DNA from: Arthrobacter sp. AZCC_0090
Lineage (GTDB): Bacteria; Actinomycetota; Actinomycetes; Actinomycetales; Micrococcaceae
Direction of reading: 5' to 3'
Length of the DNA: 64,000 nucleotides
NCBI RefSeq assembly: GCF_014207375.1
Contig: NZ_JACHEE010000003.1
Span: forward strand, 1-64,000
This document shows, piece by piece, positions 41,617 to 50,641 of this stretch (the first letter of the stretch is position 1; every line of letters begins with the position of its first letter). Both the position numbers and the translations under genes were made by a program. The notes below the pieces were generated by a model. That model saw only the letters and a list, made by a program, of their open reading frames with translations, was not told where the DNA came from and made no database searches.

Positions 41617-42945
41617 CTAGGCGCTTTCAGCCTGCTGTTGCGACTGCTGGTGGTCCACAGGGCATTCAGCTGCTGAAGCGGCGGCAACAGGCTGCTCCAC
41701 CTGGATGCCATACAAGGCCTCGAGTGCGGACACGTACTCGTCCTGCTGGCCGTTGGCGGCAAGCTCTCGCGCACGGACAGTGGGGATATGGAGCAACTGC
41801 TTCACCATGCGGCGGAGTGCGAACTCGACTTCTTCGGCCGCAGCGGTGCAGCCGTGCCGTGCCCGGACTTTTTCCATCTCGGCGTCGAGGACGCCCATGG
41901 TGTGGCGGCGGAGCGCCACAATGGCGGAGTCAACAGAGCGGGCTTCCCGCTCTTGTTCGAAGGCCGCTGCCGCGCCGGAAACAATCGTGCTCGCTTGTGC
42001 CAGCGACTCGGCCTGTTCCTGGGGTGCTGCCAGCCGCACGGATTCGAGCGTCAGGAGCTCGACGCCGTCGAGCTCGCCCACCGCGGGGTCGAAGTCGTGC
42101 GTGAGCGCGAGGTCGATCGCGATGAGTGTTTGCGTGGACAACGCGCGGACCTTGGCAAGCTCCGCGGCCTCCACGCGGGTGTCCGATCCGCTGCAGCCGA
42201 TCATGACGTCCGCTGCGGCGACGGCGGCGGGAAGAGTTTCGGCGTCGAGCGCGGTTCCGCCGCGCGTCGCTACGAAAGCCTCGGCCCGGCCTGACGACGA
42301 GTAGACCGACACATCGGTGCAGCCACGCTCGCGAAGAAGTGACATGGTGGCTCCCGCATAAGCACCGGTTCCGAAGACGACCACCTTCTTGGTGCTCCAG
42401 TCGGCGTTCTCCGAGAGATCCGTGGCGAGGTCCAGGGCAACCGAAACGATGGACAAGCCCCGCGAGCCGAGCGCTGTTTGCGCGCCGACGTCCTTGGCGG
42501 TTTTTGAAGCGGCCTGGAACAAGCGGACAAGACCGGAACTTGCGGTTCCTTCATGTTGGGCGGTGATGAGGGCGCGGCGTACCTGGCCGGCGATTTCGCG
42601 TTCGCCGACGACGGCGGAGTCCAGTCCGGCGCTCACGGCAAAGAGGTGCCTGCTGACCTCCGGGCCGGTGCGGGTGCTGAAGGCGCGTGAGACGAGTTGC
42701 TCATTGAGCCCGCTCAAGCCACTGATCTGCGTGACGAGCGCGGAGCGGGCGGCTTCGAGGTTCTCGACATGCGGCGTTTCGCCATAGATTTCGTAACGGT
42801 TGCAGGTGGCGAGGACCACGGCGCCGGAGACAAGTTGGGAATCGGCCAAAGCGGACGAGGCAACCTCAGATGAACCGTTGCTCAACTGAGCGACGGTTTC
42901 GAGGTCGATGTCGGCGTGTGTAGCCACCAATGAGAAAAGAACCAC
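41617..42945 (-). CDS. hemA: Glutamyl-tRNA reductase
   Basis: A 442-residue enzyme reducing glutamyl-tRNA(Glu) to glutamate-1-semialdehyde, the first committed step of tetrapyrrole synthesis by the C5 pathway. The catalytic Cys is in [13 protein letters not shown] (about residue 47). The dimerising helix, the NADPH domain ([11 protein letters not shown]) and the C-terminal helical region are all present. GTG 42945 gives the expected [10 protein letters not shown] start; the frame extending to 43008 overlaps the hemE side and is not family-like. It is divergent from the rest of the heme cluster, with about 150 bases for two promoters. The C-terminal end carries a Gln-rich tail. Confidence 0.95.
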   Translation of the reverse strand: MVLFSLVATHADIDLETVAQLSNGSSEVASSALADSQLVSGAVVLATCNRYEIYGETPHVENLEAARSALVTQISGLSGLNEQLVSRAFSTRTGPEVSRHLFAVSAGLDSAVVGEREIAGQVRRALITAQHEGTASSGLVRLFQAASKTAKDVGAQTALGSRGLSIVSVALDLATDLSENADWSTKKVVVFGTGAYAGATMSLLRERGCTDVSVYSSSGRAEAFVATRGGTALDAETLPAAVAAADVMIGCSGSDTRVEAAELAKVRALSTQTLIAIDLALTHDFDPAVGELDGVELLTLESVRLAAPQEQAESLAQASTIVSGAAAAFEQEREARSVDSAIVALRRHTMGVLDAEMEKVRARHGCTAAAEEVEFALRRMVKQLLHIPTVRARELAANGQQDEYVSALEALYGIQVEQPVAAASAAECPVDHQQSQQQAESA

Positions 42946-43093
42946 AGCAAAGCAATCATAGCTTTTTCGGCGCCATGTAGAACAACGCACCTCAGTGGTT
43001 CTCCGCACTGCCTGGAGTGACGCCCACCACGTCGCATTGCGGTGGACAGGCTGTCGTTATCTTTTGCGCCGGATCTTCGGCACAATCGAAGGC
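42946..43093. promoter_or_regulatory. Divergent hemA/hemE control region
   Basis: The 148 bases between hemA and hemE must carry the promoters of both transcripts. Bases 42940-42990 are A+T rich on the hemA side. The hemE start is preceded by AATCGAAGGC. No operator for a heme or iron regulator (for example an inverted repeat) is obvious to me. Confidence 0.35.
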
Positions 43094-44233
43094 ATGACTT
43101 CCAGTTCTGCACTGCCTCATTCTGTGTCGGCCAACTCTGTGTCGGCCACTGGCGCTCCCGGCACCGTCGCCTCAAGCCTTGACGCAAGCCACCCGCTCAT
43201 GGATGGCCGCACCGCAGACTCTCCGTTGATCCAGGCTTACCGTGGCCGCAAACCGTCCCGTCGCCCGGTGTGGTTCATGCGCCAGGCCGGCCGATCCTTG
43301 CCGGAATACCTCAAGGTCCGTGAAGGCGTTGCGATGCTGGACTCGTGCCTGCGTCCTGAGCTCGCCTCGGAAATCACCTTGCAGCCCGTCCGCCGCCACG
43401 ATGTGGACGCCGCCATCTTCTTTTCCGACATCGTCATTCCGCTCAAGCTGGCGGGAGTCGGCGTGGACATCGTGCCCGGAGTCGGGCCTGTCTTGGACAA
43501 GCCCGTCCGCACCGCAGCTGACGTCGCTGCGCTGCCGCAGCTCACGTGGGAAGCACTCGAGCCGATCCGCGAGGCCGTGCGCCTGACCGTGGCGGAGCTT
43601 GGCACCACACCGCTGATCGGCTTCGCTGGTGCGCCGTTCACTCTCGCAGCGTACATGGTGGAAGGCAAGCCGTCGCGCGACCACCTCGGCCCTCGCACCA
43701 TGATGCACGCCGATCCGGAATCCTGGACCGCTCTGGCCAACTGGGCCGCGGATGCTTCCGGAATGTTCCTGCGGGCGCAACTGGAAGCAGGCGCCTCCGC
43801 CGGGCAGCTGTTCGACTCCTGGGCCGGCTCCCTCGGACTGGCCGACTACACCAAATATGTCGCCCCCGCCTCGGCCCGTGCCCTTGACCACGTTCGCCAC
43901 CTCGGCGCGCCGCTGGTCCACTTCGGCACCGGAACGTCCGAGTTGCTTGTCGCCATGCGCGACGTCGGAGTGGACGTTGTGGGCGTGGACTACCGACTCC
44001 CCTTGGACGAGGCAAACCGACGTCTGGGCGGCACCGTGCCCTTGCAAGGCAACATTGACCCCGCGCTCCTCTCCGCGCCGTGGGAAGTCCTGGAAGCGCA
44101 TGTCCGTGAGGTGATCGCCGCGGGCTCCGGAGCCCCGGGCCACGTCCTGAACCTCGGCCACGGTGTGCCCCCGGAGACGGACCCCGCCGTCCTGACCCGG
44201 GTAGTGGAACTCATCCACTCGATTCCTGCGTAG
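43094..44233 (+). CDS. hemE: Uroporphyrinogen decarboxylase
   Basis: A 379-residue enzyme decarboxylating uroporphyrinogen III to coproporphyrinogen III. The signature R-R-P-V-W-F-M-R-Q-A-G-R-S-L-P-E-Y (about residues 54-70, separated), F-S-D-I-V-I-P, F-A-G-A-P-F-T-L-A-A-Y-M, F-D-S-W-A-G and N-L-G-H-G-V-P-P-E-T-D-P are present. The first about 45 residues are a Ser/Ala-rich extension. It begins the rightward heme cluster and is followed 5 bases later by hemY. Confidence 0.96.
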   Translation: MTSSSALPHSVSANSVSATGAPGTVASSLDASHPLMDGRTADSPLIQAYRGRKPSRRPVWFMRQAGRSLPEYLKVREGVAMLDSCLRPELASEITLQPVRRHDVDAAIFFSDIVIPLKLAGVGVDIVPGVGPVLDKPVRTAADVAALPQLTWEALEPIREAVRLTVAELGTTPLIGFAGAPFTLAAYMVEGKPSRDHLGPRTMMHADPESWTALANWAADASGMFLRAQLEAGASAGQLFDSWAGSLGLADYTKYVAPASARALDHVRHLGAPLVHFGTGTSELLVAMRDVGVDVVGVDYRLPLDEANRRLGGTVPLQGNIDPALLSAPWEVLEAHVREVIAAGSGAPGHVLNLGHGVPPETDPAVLTRVVELIHSIPA

Positions 44234-44238
44234 CGGGA

Positions 44239-45738
44239 ATGCGGGGTGTAGCCGGTATGCGCGGGGCACAAACACAGCCCGAACACGCACTTCCGGGAGA
44301 TTCAGCAGCTGGCCTGGCCGTCGTCGTAGGCGGCGGCATGTCCGGCCTGCTAGCGGCACGTGGACTGGCCAAGGCCGGCATCACCGTCACTGTGCTTGAA
44401 GCGGGTGACGCGTGGGGCGGTTGCGTGGGAAGCCACACCGTCGGCGGCCTTGAGCTGGATAGCGGGGCCGAATCCTTCGCCACCAGGTCCACCGCCGTCG
44501 CCGACCTGGCCCGTGAGCTTGGGCTCGGTGAAAACATCGTCACGCCGCATCCGGGGGGTGCCTGGGTGCAGTTGCCCGACGGCCCGCAAGAGCTTCCGAA
44601 GACCGGTGTGCTGGGAATTCCCTCGAATCCCTGGGACCCGGAAGTTCGCCGATCCTTGGGCCTTGCCGGTTCCCTGCGCGCGTCCCTTGACCGCTACTTG
44701 CCCGCATCGGTCGGAACATCGGCTGATGTCACGAGTGTCTCCGCGTTGGTCCGGTCACGAATGGGCAAACGGGTGCTCGAACGGCTTGTGGCACCTGTGG
44801 TGGGCGGAGTGCACTCTGCCGATCCCGGAGTGCTCGACGTCGACATGGTGGCCCCCGGCCTCCGCGCAGCGTTGCGCCAGCATGGTTCGCTTGGCGCTGC
44901 AGTGGCCAGTCAGCGCAAAGCTGCTTTGGGATTGGCTGCTTCAAGTCAAAACGGAACCGGGGCGGCGAAGGCCGGATCCGCCGTCGGCAGCTTGAAAGGC
45001 GGGATGAACACCCTGATCACCGCCCTCGTCGCGGAGCTGCGCTCTCGAGGCGTCACCCTGATCTCCGGTGCCCGGGTGGATTCCATCACCCACACTGAAA
45101 GCGGCTGGCAAGTTTCCGCCGCGGACACAACGTACGACGCCGGGCGGCTCGTGGTGGCGCTCGACGGTCCGGCCGCCGTCGGGCTACTGGAGGAGGCACT
45201 TCCGGAGCTGTCCGGGCTGCGTCCCGCCGCGGGCCCGTTGGTGAGCCTGGTGACCTTGGTAGTGGACGTGCCTGAACTGGACCGGCGCCCACGCGGCACA
45301 GGCATCCTTGTTGCTCCGCAGACAACCGGGATCGAGGCGAAGGCGCTCACGCATGCCACGGCGAAATGGGACTGGCTTGCTGACGAAGCCGGCCCCGGCA
45401 CACACGTGCTGCGGCTGTCCTACGGGCGGGGAGAGGGGGCGGACGCCCCTGAATCGGCAGCTGCACTCAGTGACGATGCTCTGTTTGAGGCTGCGCTCCG
45501 TGATGCCTCGACCTTGCTGACCGTGCCGATTGTCCGCGAAGACGTGCTCGATTGGGACGTTGTCCGCTGGGCGGGCGCCCTGCCGTTCGCTGCCGTCGGT
45601 CACAAACAGCGCGTTGGCGAGGTGCGCCGCATCTGCGCCGAAGCCGAGGGCCTGTCCGTTGTTGGAGGCTGGCTCGCGGGAAACGGCCTGGCTGCCGTGG
45701 TTGCCGATACCCGAGCGCAGATAGACGCAATATTGTGA
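44239..45738 (+). CDS. hemY: Coproporphyrinogen III oxidase (oxygen-dependent, HemY/CgoX type)
   Basis: A 499-residue FAD enzyme. It has the dinucleotide motif V-V-V-G-G-G-M-S-G-L-L-A-A-R-G-L (about residues 28-43), E-A-G-D-A-W-G-G, and the C-terminal V-G-G-W-L-A-G-N-G-L-A-A-V segment of the HemY/PPOX family. In actinobacteria with HemQ, this enzyme oxidises coproporphyrinogen III to coproporphyrin III rather than acting on protoporphyrinogen. Genes on both sides (hemE, hemQ, hemH) support that assignment. It starts 5 bases after hemE and its stop is inside a hairpin. Confidence 0.93.
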   Translation: MRGVAGMRGAQTQPEHALPGDSAAGLAVVVGGGMSGLLAARGLAKAGITVTVLEAGDAWGGCVGSHTVGGLELDSGAESFATRSTAVADLARELGLGENIVTPHPGGAWVQLPDGPQELPKTGVLGIPSNPWDPEVRRSLGLAGSLRASLDRYLPASVGTSADVTSVSALVRSRMGKRVLERLVAPVVGGVHSADPGVLDVDMVAPGLRAALRQHGSLGAAVASQRKAALGLAASSQNGTGAAKAGSAVGSLKGGMNTLITALVAELRSRGVTLISGARVDSITHTESGWQVSAADTTYDAGRLVVALDGPAAVGLLEEALPELSGLRPAAGPLVSLVTLVVDVPELDRRPRGTGILVAPQTTGIEAKALTHATAKWDWLADEAGPGTHVLRLSYGRGEGADAPESAAALSDDALFEAALRDASTLLTVPIVREDVLDWDVVRWAGALPFAAVGHKQRVGEVRRICAEAEGLSVVGGWLAGNGLAAVVADTRAQIDAIL

Positions 45739-45777
45739 AATGCAGCACTTCTACGTCTTGTAGAAGTGCTGCATTTC
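45737..45777 (+). terminator. 18-bp hairpin between hemY and hemQ
   Basis: Bases 45737-45754 pair perfectly with 45760-45777 around a 5-base loop, starting in the hemY stop codon. The stem is followed by GACTTAG, not a T run. It should end or attenuate hemE-hemY transcripts before hemQ, meaning hemQ onward may have its own promoter or be produced at a lower level. Confidence 0.75.
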
Positions 45778-45810
45778 GACTTAGCGGCATCCACGGGGCA
45801 GACTTGTACC

Positions 45811-46512
45811 ATGAGCCACACTTCTGCCGAATCTGTCACTAAAACTGCCGAATCCGAAGAGCAGTTCTTTACGCTGTGGACCGTGTTCAAGCGGTCGGAC
45901 GATGTCCTGCGCAGCGCCGATGCTGTCCAGGATTTCGAGCAGCTGGCTGCCAAGCTCGCCGAGGACGGCGTGGTCCTCCGCGGAAGCTACGACGTCTCCG
46001 CCATGCGCTCCGATGCCGACATCATGGTGTGGCTCCACGGAGCCAAGCCCGAGGCCCTGCAGCAAGCGGTCCGTGACATCCGCCGTAGCACGCTTTTCGC
46101 CGGCACTGAGATCGTCTGGTCCGCCATGGGTGTCCACCGCGAAGCCGAATTCGCCAAGAACCACGTCCCGGCCTACGCCCGCGGCGTCGAGCCCAGCACG
46201 TGGCTGTGCGTCTACCCGTTCGTCCGCTCCTACGAGTGGTACATCCTTCCGGCCGAAGAGCGCGGCAAGATGCTTCGCGATCACGGTATGCTGGGCCGCG
46301 ACTTCCCGCAGGTCATCTCCAACACCGTGTCCTCCTTCGCCCTCGGCGACTGGGAATGGATTCTCGGCCTGGAAGCACCTGAACTTGTTGACCTTGTTGA
46401 CCTCATGCGCCACTTGCGGGCCACCGATGCGCGCAACCACGTCCGTGAAGAAATCCCGTTCTACACCGGCCGCCGCATCACCGCCGCGGAGATTGCCGAG
46501 GTCCTCGCGTGA
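45811..46512 (+). CDS. hemQ: Coproheme decarboxylase HemQ/ChdC
   Basis: A 233-residue enzyme of the chlorite-dismutase-like fold that uses H2O2 to decarboxylate coproheme III to heme b, the last step of the coproporphyrin pathway. The segment C-V-Y-P-F-V-R-S-Y-E-W-Y-I-L-P-A-E-E-R (separated) carries the catalytic Tyr, and R-D-H-G-M-L-G-R-D-F carries the proximal heme His, as in actinobacterial ChdC. ATG 45811 is chosen; the frame extending to 45766 reads through the hairpin. It overlaps hemH by four bases (GTGA). Confidence 0.95.
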   Translation: MSHTSAESVTKTAESEEQFFTLWTVFKRSDDVLRSADAVQDFEQLAAKLAEDGVVLRGSYDVSAMRSDADIMVWLHGAKPEALQQAVRDIRRSTLFAGTEIVWSAMGVHREAEFAKNHVPAYARGVEPSTWLCVYPFVRSYEWYILPAEERGKMLRDHGMLGRDFPQVISNTVSSFALGDWEWILGLEAPELVDLVDLMRHLRATDARNHVREEIPFYTGRRITAAEIAEVLA

Positions 46513-47753
46513 GCGGCCGCCACGCCACCGGGCCCGCCAGCCTCACCGAGGTCAATGACGTCACCGAGGCCGGGCGCATGGCGCCCAAAGAGTACGACGC
46601 CGTCCTCCTCGCCTCGTTCGGCGGCCCCGAAGGCCAGGACGACGTCATTCCCTTCCTGCGCAATGTGACCCGTGGCCGCGGCATCCCGGATGAGCGCCTT
46701 GAAGAGGTATCCCATCACTACCGCGCTTTTGGTGGCATCAGCCCCATCAACCAGCAAAACAGAAACCTGAAAGCTGCCATCGAAGCAGAGCTTGCGGCTC
46801 GGGACATCAGCCTGCCTGTGCTGTGGGGCAACCGCAACTGGGACCCCTACATCCCGCAGACGCTCCAGGACGCCTACGACGCCGGCCACCGCAAGCTGCT
46901 GATGGTCACCACCAGCGCCTACTCCTGCTATTCCAGCTGCCGCCAGTACCGCGAGGACATCGGCATTGCGCTGACAGAGACCGGCCTTGACGGCAAACTC
47001 GAGGTAGACAAAGTCCGTCAGTACTTCGACCACCCCGGCTTCGTGGAGCCCTTTGTGGAGGGAACCGCGGAAGGACTCGCAGAAGTACAGGCGAAACTGG
47101 CCGCGGCTGGTCTCCAGGACGCTCCCGTCCACATCCTGTTTGCCACGCACTCCATTCCAACCCGTGACGCCGAAGCCGCCGGGCGTTCGGACGCCGAGCC
47201 CCGTGAGTTCGAGCAGGACTCGGCTTATGTGGCACAGCACTTGGCCGCCGGAGCCGAGGTGGTTCGGCGGGTTGAGGCCGAATCGGGCCTCACCGCGCCG
47301 TGGTCCCTCGTGTACCAGTCCCGCTCCGGCGCTCCGCACGTTCCCTGGCTCGAGCCGGACATCAACGATGCCATCGAGGAACTGGCCGGGCAGGGGATCA
47401 AAGGCGTCGTGATCGTTCCCCTCGGCTTCGTGTCCGACCACATGGAGGTGGCGTGGGACCTCGACACTGAGGCCTTGGAGACGTGCAAGAACCTGGGCCT
47501 GGCCGCCACGCGCGTTCCCACCCCGGGAACGCACCGCAAGTTCGTTTCCGGCTTGGTGGACTTGATTTGCGAGCGAACGGTGGCCAACAACATCGCCGAT
47601 CGCCCTGCCATGACCGGTCTGGGGCCGTGGTACGACATTTGCCGTCCGGGCTGCTGCGCCAATTTCCGCGGCGAGAAGCCCACGATTGCGGGTGCAGACA
47701 CCACCGTCGGCACCGGCCATGATGCCTACCCCGTAGGAGAAGGCGCGAAATGA
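46509..47753 (+). CDS. hemH: Coproporphyrin ferrochelatase
   Basis: A 414-residue enzyme inserting Fe2+ into coproporphyrin III. L-L-A-S-F-G-G-P-E-G is the N-terminal signature, and A-F-G-G-I-S-P-I-N follows. The substrate/metal region includes the conserved His in F-A-T-H-S-I-P and the Glu-bearing segment at F-V-S-D-H-M-E-V-A-W-D-L-D. The C-terminus has the Cys cluster C-R-P-G-C-C-A-N-F-R-G, and together with an upstream Cys it supports the [2Fe-2S] cluster found in actinobacterial enzymes. It starts at GTG overlapping hemQ, and its end overlaps hemC by four bases. Confidence 0.95.
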   Translation: MSGRHATGPASLTEVNDVTEAGRMAPKEYDAVLLASFGGPEGQDDVIPFLRNVTRGRGIPDERLEEVSHHYRAFGGISPINQQNRNLKAAIEAELAARDISLPVLWGNRNWDPYIPQTLQDAYDAGHRKLLMVTTSAYSCYSSCRQYREDIGIALTETGLDGKLEVDKVRQYFDHPGFVEPFVEGTAEGLAEVQAKLAAAGLQDAPVHILFATHSIPTRDAEAAGRSDAEPREFEQDSAYVAQHLAAGAEVVRRVEAESGLTAPWSLVYQSRSGAPHVPWLEPDINDAIEELAGQGIKGVVIVPLGFVSDHMEVAWDLDTEALETCKNLGLAATRVPTPGTHRKFVSGLVDLICERTVANNIADRPAMTGLGPWYDICRPGCCANFRGEKPTIAGADTTVGTGHDAYPVGEGAK

Positions 47754-48751
47754 CCGTCCGGATCGGTACCCGCGCGAGCAAACTCGCGCTCACCCAGAGC
47801 CAGCAGGCCGCTGACCAGCTGGCCGCCGTCGGGGGCTTTCCCGTGGAATTGGTGCGCATCAAGACTGAAGGCGATGTCCGGACGGGTTCCCTGTCCCAGA
47901 TGGGCGGCACTGGTGTGTTCGTCGCAGCCCTTCGGGATGCGCTCTTGGAGAACGCGTGCGATGTCGCTGTGCACTCCCTGAAGGATCTCCCGACAGGTGC
48001 GGCACCGGGACTCACCATCGCCGCCACGCCCAAACGCGTCGACGTCCGGGACGTCTTGTGCGCCCGTGACGGGCTCAAGCTCGCGGATCTTCCGGCGGGG
48101 GCGAAGGTCGGCACCGGATCGCCACGCCGCGCCGCGCAGTTGCGCGCCGCCCGCCCGGATCTCGACGTCGTGGACATCCGCGGCAACGTGGACACGCGGC
48201 TGGGCCGCGTTCCGGGGCTCGCCGGAAACGCGGAAACCGCGCTGGTTCCCGGAAAGAGCGGCGACCTCGACGCCGTCGTCCTCGCCGCGGCGGGACTGGA
48301 ACGGATCGGCAGGCTCGACGTCGTGACCGAGTTCTTCGAAACCGACGTCATGCTTCCCGCGCCGGGGCAGGGCTCGCTCGCGATCGAGTGCCGCACGGCG
48401 GATGCTCCTGGCCACCCTGGCTCCGCCGACGGTTCCCAGGAGGCCCTGGCTCAGGCCCTTGCCGCATTGAACGATGAGGACACCCGGCTGGCGGTCACTG
48501 CGGAGCGCGCCGTGTTGGCCCGCCTTGAGGCCGGTTGTGCTGCTCCCGTGGGAGCCTACGCCTACCGCAAGGGCAGCATGCTGTACCTGGAAGCCGTTGT
48601 CTGCGCCGTGGATGGGAGCAAGACCGTACGCGAGAAGAAGGCCACGGATGGGCTCACTGAGGTGGGCGCCACGTTGTTGGGCATCGAAGTCGCCGAGCTC
48701 TTGCTTGCTGCGGGCGCCGCGGACATCACAGATCTTGCCGCTTCCCGATAA
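47750..48751 (+). CDS. hemC: Hydroxymethylbilane synthase (porphobilinogen deaminase)
   Basis: A 333-residue enzyme linking four porphobilinogens into hydroxymethylbilane. I-G-T-R-A-S-K-L-A-L-T-Q, H-S-L-K-D-L-P, G-T-G-S-P-R-R-A-A-Q-L, and the dipyrromethane-cofactor Cys in E-A-G-C-A-A-P-V-G-A (about residue 263) are present. The ATG overlaps the hemH stop. hemD follows 19 bases later. Confidence 0.96.
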   Translation: MTVRIGTRASKLALTQSQQAADQLAAVGGFPVELVRIKTEGDVRTGSLSQMGGTGVFVAALRDALLENACDVAVHSLKDLPTGAAPGLTIAATPKRVDVRDVLCARDGLKLADLPAGAKVGTGSPRRAAQLRAARPDLDVVDIRGNVDTRLGRVPGLAGNAETALVPGKSGDLDAVVLAAAGLERIGRLDVVTEFFETDVMLPAPGQGSLAIECRTADAPGHPGSADGSQEALAQALAALNDEDTRLAVTAERAVLARLEAGCAAPVGAYAYRKGSMLYLEAVVCAVDGSKTVREKKATDGLTEVGATLLGIEVAELLLAAGAADITDLAASR

Positions 48752-48770
48752 CCGGAGCCAACAGGAGACC

Positions 48771-49664
48771 ATGGGACGGCACAGTGCGGTGAAGTCGGGG
48801 GAGACCCGGGCCCTTGAAGGGGCCCGCGTTCTTGTGACGCGCAGCCCGGACCGTGCCGCCCCGCTCGTCAGTGCCCTGCGCGAAGCCGGCGCGGAGCCGC
48901 TCCTGTTGCCCTTGATCGACTTTGAGCGTGCCAGCGACCAGCATTCCCTCGAGGTCGCCTTGGACGCCCTCCGCGCAGGTGCATACGGCTGGCTGGTGGT
49001 CAGCAGCATCACCACGGTGCGCGCCCTGAAAGAAAAAGCAGCCGAGCGTCGCTTGGAGCTGAGGGAACTGATTCCGGACTCCGTCAGGGTTGCGACGATT
49101 GGGCCATCGAGCCGAAGGGTCCTTGAATCGGAGGGTGTTCCTGTGGACCTTGCGCCGGAAGACGTCCAGTCCGCGGCGGGACTCGTCTCTCTTTGGCCCA
49201 CAGGCCCTGCCAGTGTGCTGCTGCCCCAAGCGGACATCGCCGATGCCGTGTTGGCGGCGGGGATCGAAGCCAAGGGAGCCGTGGTCCAAGCAGTGACGGC
49301 TTACCGCACTGTGGACTACCCGGCGGCCCCCGAGCTCCGACTCATAGCTGCGTTGGTGGCGGCGAACGGCTGGCAGACGGGGGCGGGATCCGGGGCGCCG
49401 GAGGTCACCCCCGAAGCCGCCAAGGCCGAACTTTCCAGCGGCCGGCTCCACGCCGTCGTCGCCGCTTCACCCAGTGCGGCACGCCGCATCCATGCCTCGC
49501 TGGGGCCGCTGCGGGATTGCCGCTTCATTGCGATCGGGCGCTCGACGGCGGCAGAGGCTGCCGCTCTCGGCCTCCCGGTTGCGGCAATCGCCAAGGAACC
49601 CACACCCGCCGGCATCGTGGCCGCCCTACGTACCGTATTCGCAACCGAAGGGAACGAAAGTTGA
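48771..49664 (+). CDS. hemD: Uroporphyrinogen-III synthase
   Basis: A 297-residue enzyme closing hydroxymethylbilane with inversion of ring D. The fold has two Rossmann-like lobes and low sequence conservation; [12 protein letters not shown] near residue 20, [11 protein letters not shown] and the late [15 protein letters not shown] segment support it. The ATG at 48771 follows CAGGAGACC. It ends with a TTGA overlap into hemB. Confidence 0.9.
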   Translation: MGRHSAVKSGETRALEGARVLVTRSPDRAAPLVSALREAGAEPLLLPLIDFERASDQHSLEVALDALRAGAYGWLVVSSITTVRALKEKAAERRLELRELIPDSVRVATIGPSSRRVLESEGVPVDLAPEDVQSAAGLVSLWPTGPASVLLPQADIADAVLAAGIEAKGAVVQAVTAYRTVDYPAAPELRLIAALVAANGWQTGAGSGAPEVTPEAAKAELSSGRLHAVVAASPSAARRIHASLGPLRDCRFIAIGRSTAAEAAALGLPVAAIAKEPTPAGIVAALRTVFATEGNES

Positions 49665-50641
49665 GCTTTCCAAACCACCGGCCCCGCCGGCTCCGCACCA
49701 CCCCCGCCATGCGCCGGATGACCGCAGAACACCGGCTGGCGCCCGCAGACCTCATCTTGCCGGCCTTTATTCGCGAAGGACTCAGCGAGCCGGCTCCGAT
49801 CACTTCCATGCCCGGCGTCGTGCAGCACACCACAGACTCGCTGAAGCGAGCCGCAGCCGAAGCCGTGGAACTCGGTGTCAGCGGCATCATGCTTTTCGGT
49901 GTCCCCGCAGTCCGCGATGCCCGCGGCACAGCCTCCCTGGATCCTGACGGCGTGCTGAACAAGGCCATCCGCGACGTCCGCGCAGAAGTGGGCGATGACC
50001 TGGTGGTCATGGGCGACGTGTGCCTGGACGAATTCACGGACCACGGCCATTGCGGGGTCCTTGACGCCAACGGCTATGTGGACAACGATGCCACCCTGGA
50101 AATCTACGCACAGATGGCCGTGGCGCAAGCCGACGCCGGAGCCCACGTCCTGGGGCCGTCCGGCATGATGGATGGCCAGGTCGCCGTCATTCGGCAGGCC
50201 CTGGAAGCAGCCGGACACCAAAACACTGCGGTCCTTGCCTACGCGGCGAAGTATGCCTCCGCGTTTTATGGTCCGTTCCGCGAGGCCGTGGATTCACAGC
50301 TCAAGGGCGACCGCCGCACCTACCAGATGGATGCGGCCAATCGCCGGGAAGCCATCCTCGAGGTGGAACTCGATCTCGAAGAGGGCGCTGACATGGTGAT
50401 GGTCAAGCCTGCCATGAGCTACCTCGACGTCCTGGCCGACGTCGCCGCCATGAGCCCCGTTCCCGTGGCGGCCTACCAAATCTCCGGTGAATACGCCATG
50501 ATCGAAGCGGCTGCCGCGAACGGCTGGATCGACCGCCGCGGTGCCATTATAGAATCCGTGCTCGGCATCAAACGGGCCGGCGCCGACATGGTGCTGACGT
50601 ACTGGGCGTCCGAGCTTGCTGGCTGGCTCAAGGAGTCCTGA
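49661..50641 (+). CDS. hemB: Delta-aminolevulinic acid dehydratase (porphobilinogen synthase)
   Basis: A 326-residue TIM-barrel enzyme condensing two 5-aminolevulinate. The two active-site lysines lie in [14 protein letters not shown] and [10 protein letters not shown]. The metal loop reads [14 protein letters not shown], with two Cys but Asp where zinc enzymes have a third. It starts at TTG 49661 after GAAGGGAACG and overlaps hemD by four bases. Its stop overlaps the ATG of the LLM gene by one base. Confidence 0.95.
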   Translation: MSFPNHRPRRLRTTPAMRRMTAEHRLAPADLILPAFIREGLSEPAPITSMPGVVQHTTDSLKRAAAEAVELGVSGIMLFGVPAVRDARGTASLDPDGVLNKAIRDVRAEVGDDLVVMGDVCLDEFTDHGHCGVLDANGYVDNDATLEIYAQMAVAQADAGAHVLGPSGMMDGQVAVIRQALEAAGHQNTAVLAYAAKYASAFYGPFREAVDSQLKGDRRTYQMDAANRREAILEVELDLEEGADMVMVKPAMSYLDVLADVAAMSPVPVAAYQISGEYAMIEAAAANGWIDRRGAIIESVLGIKRAGADMVLTYWASELAGWLKES

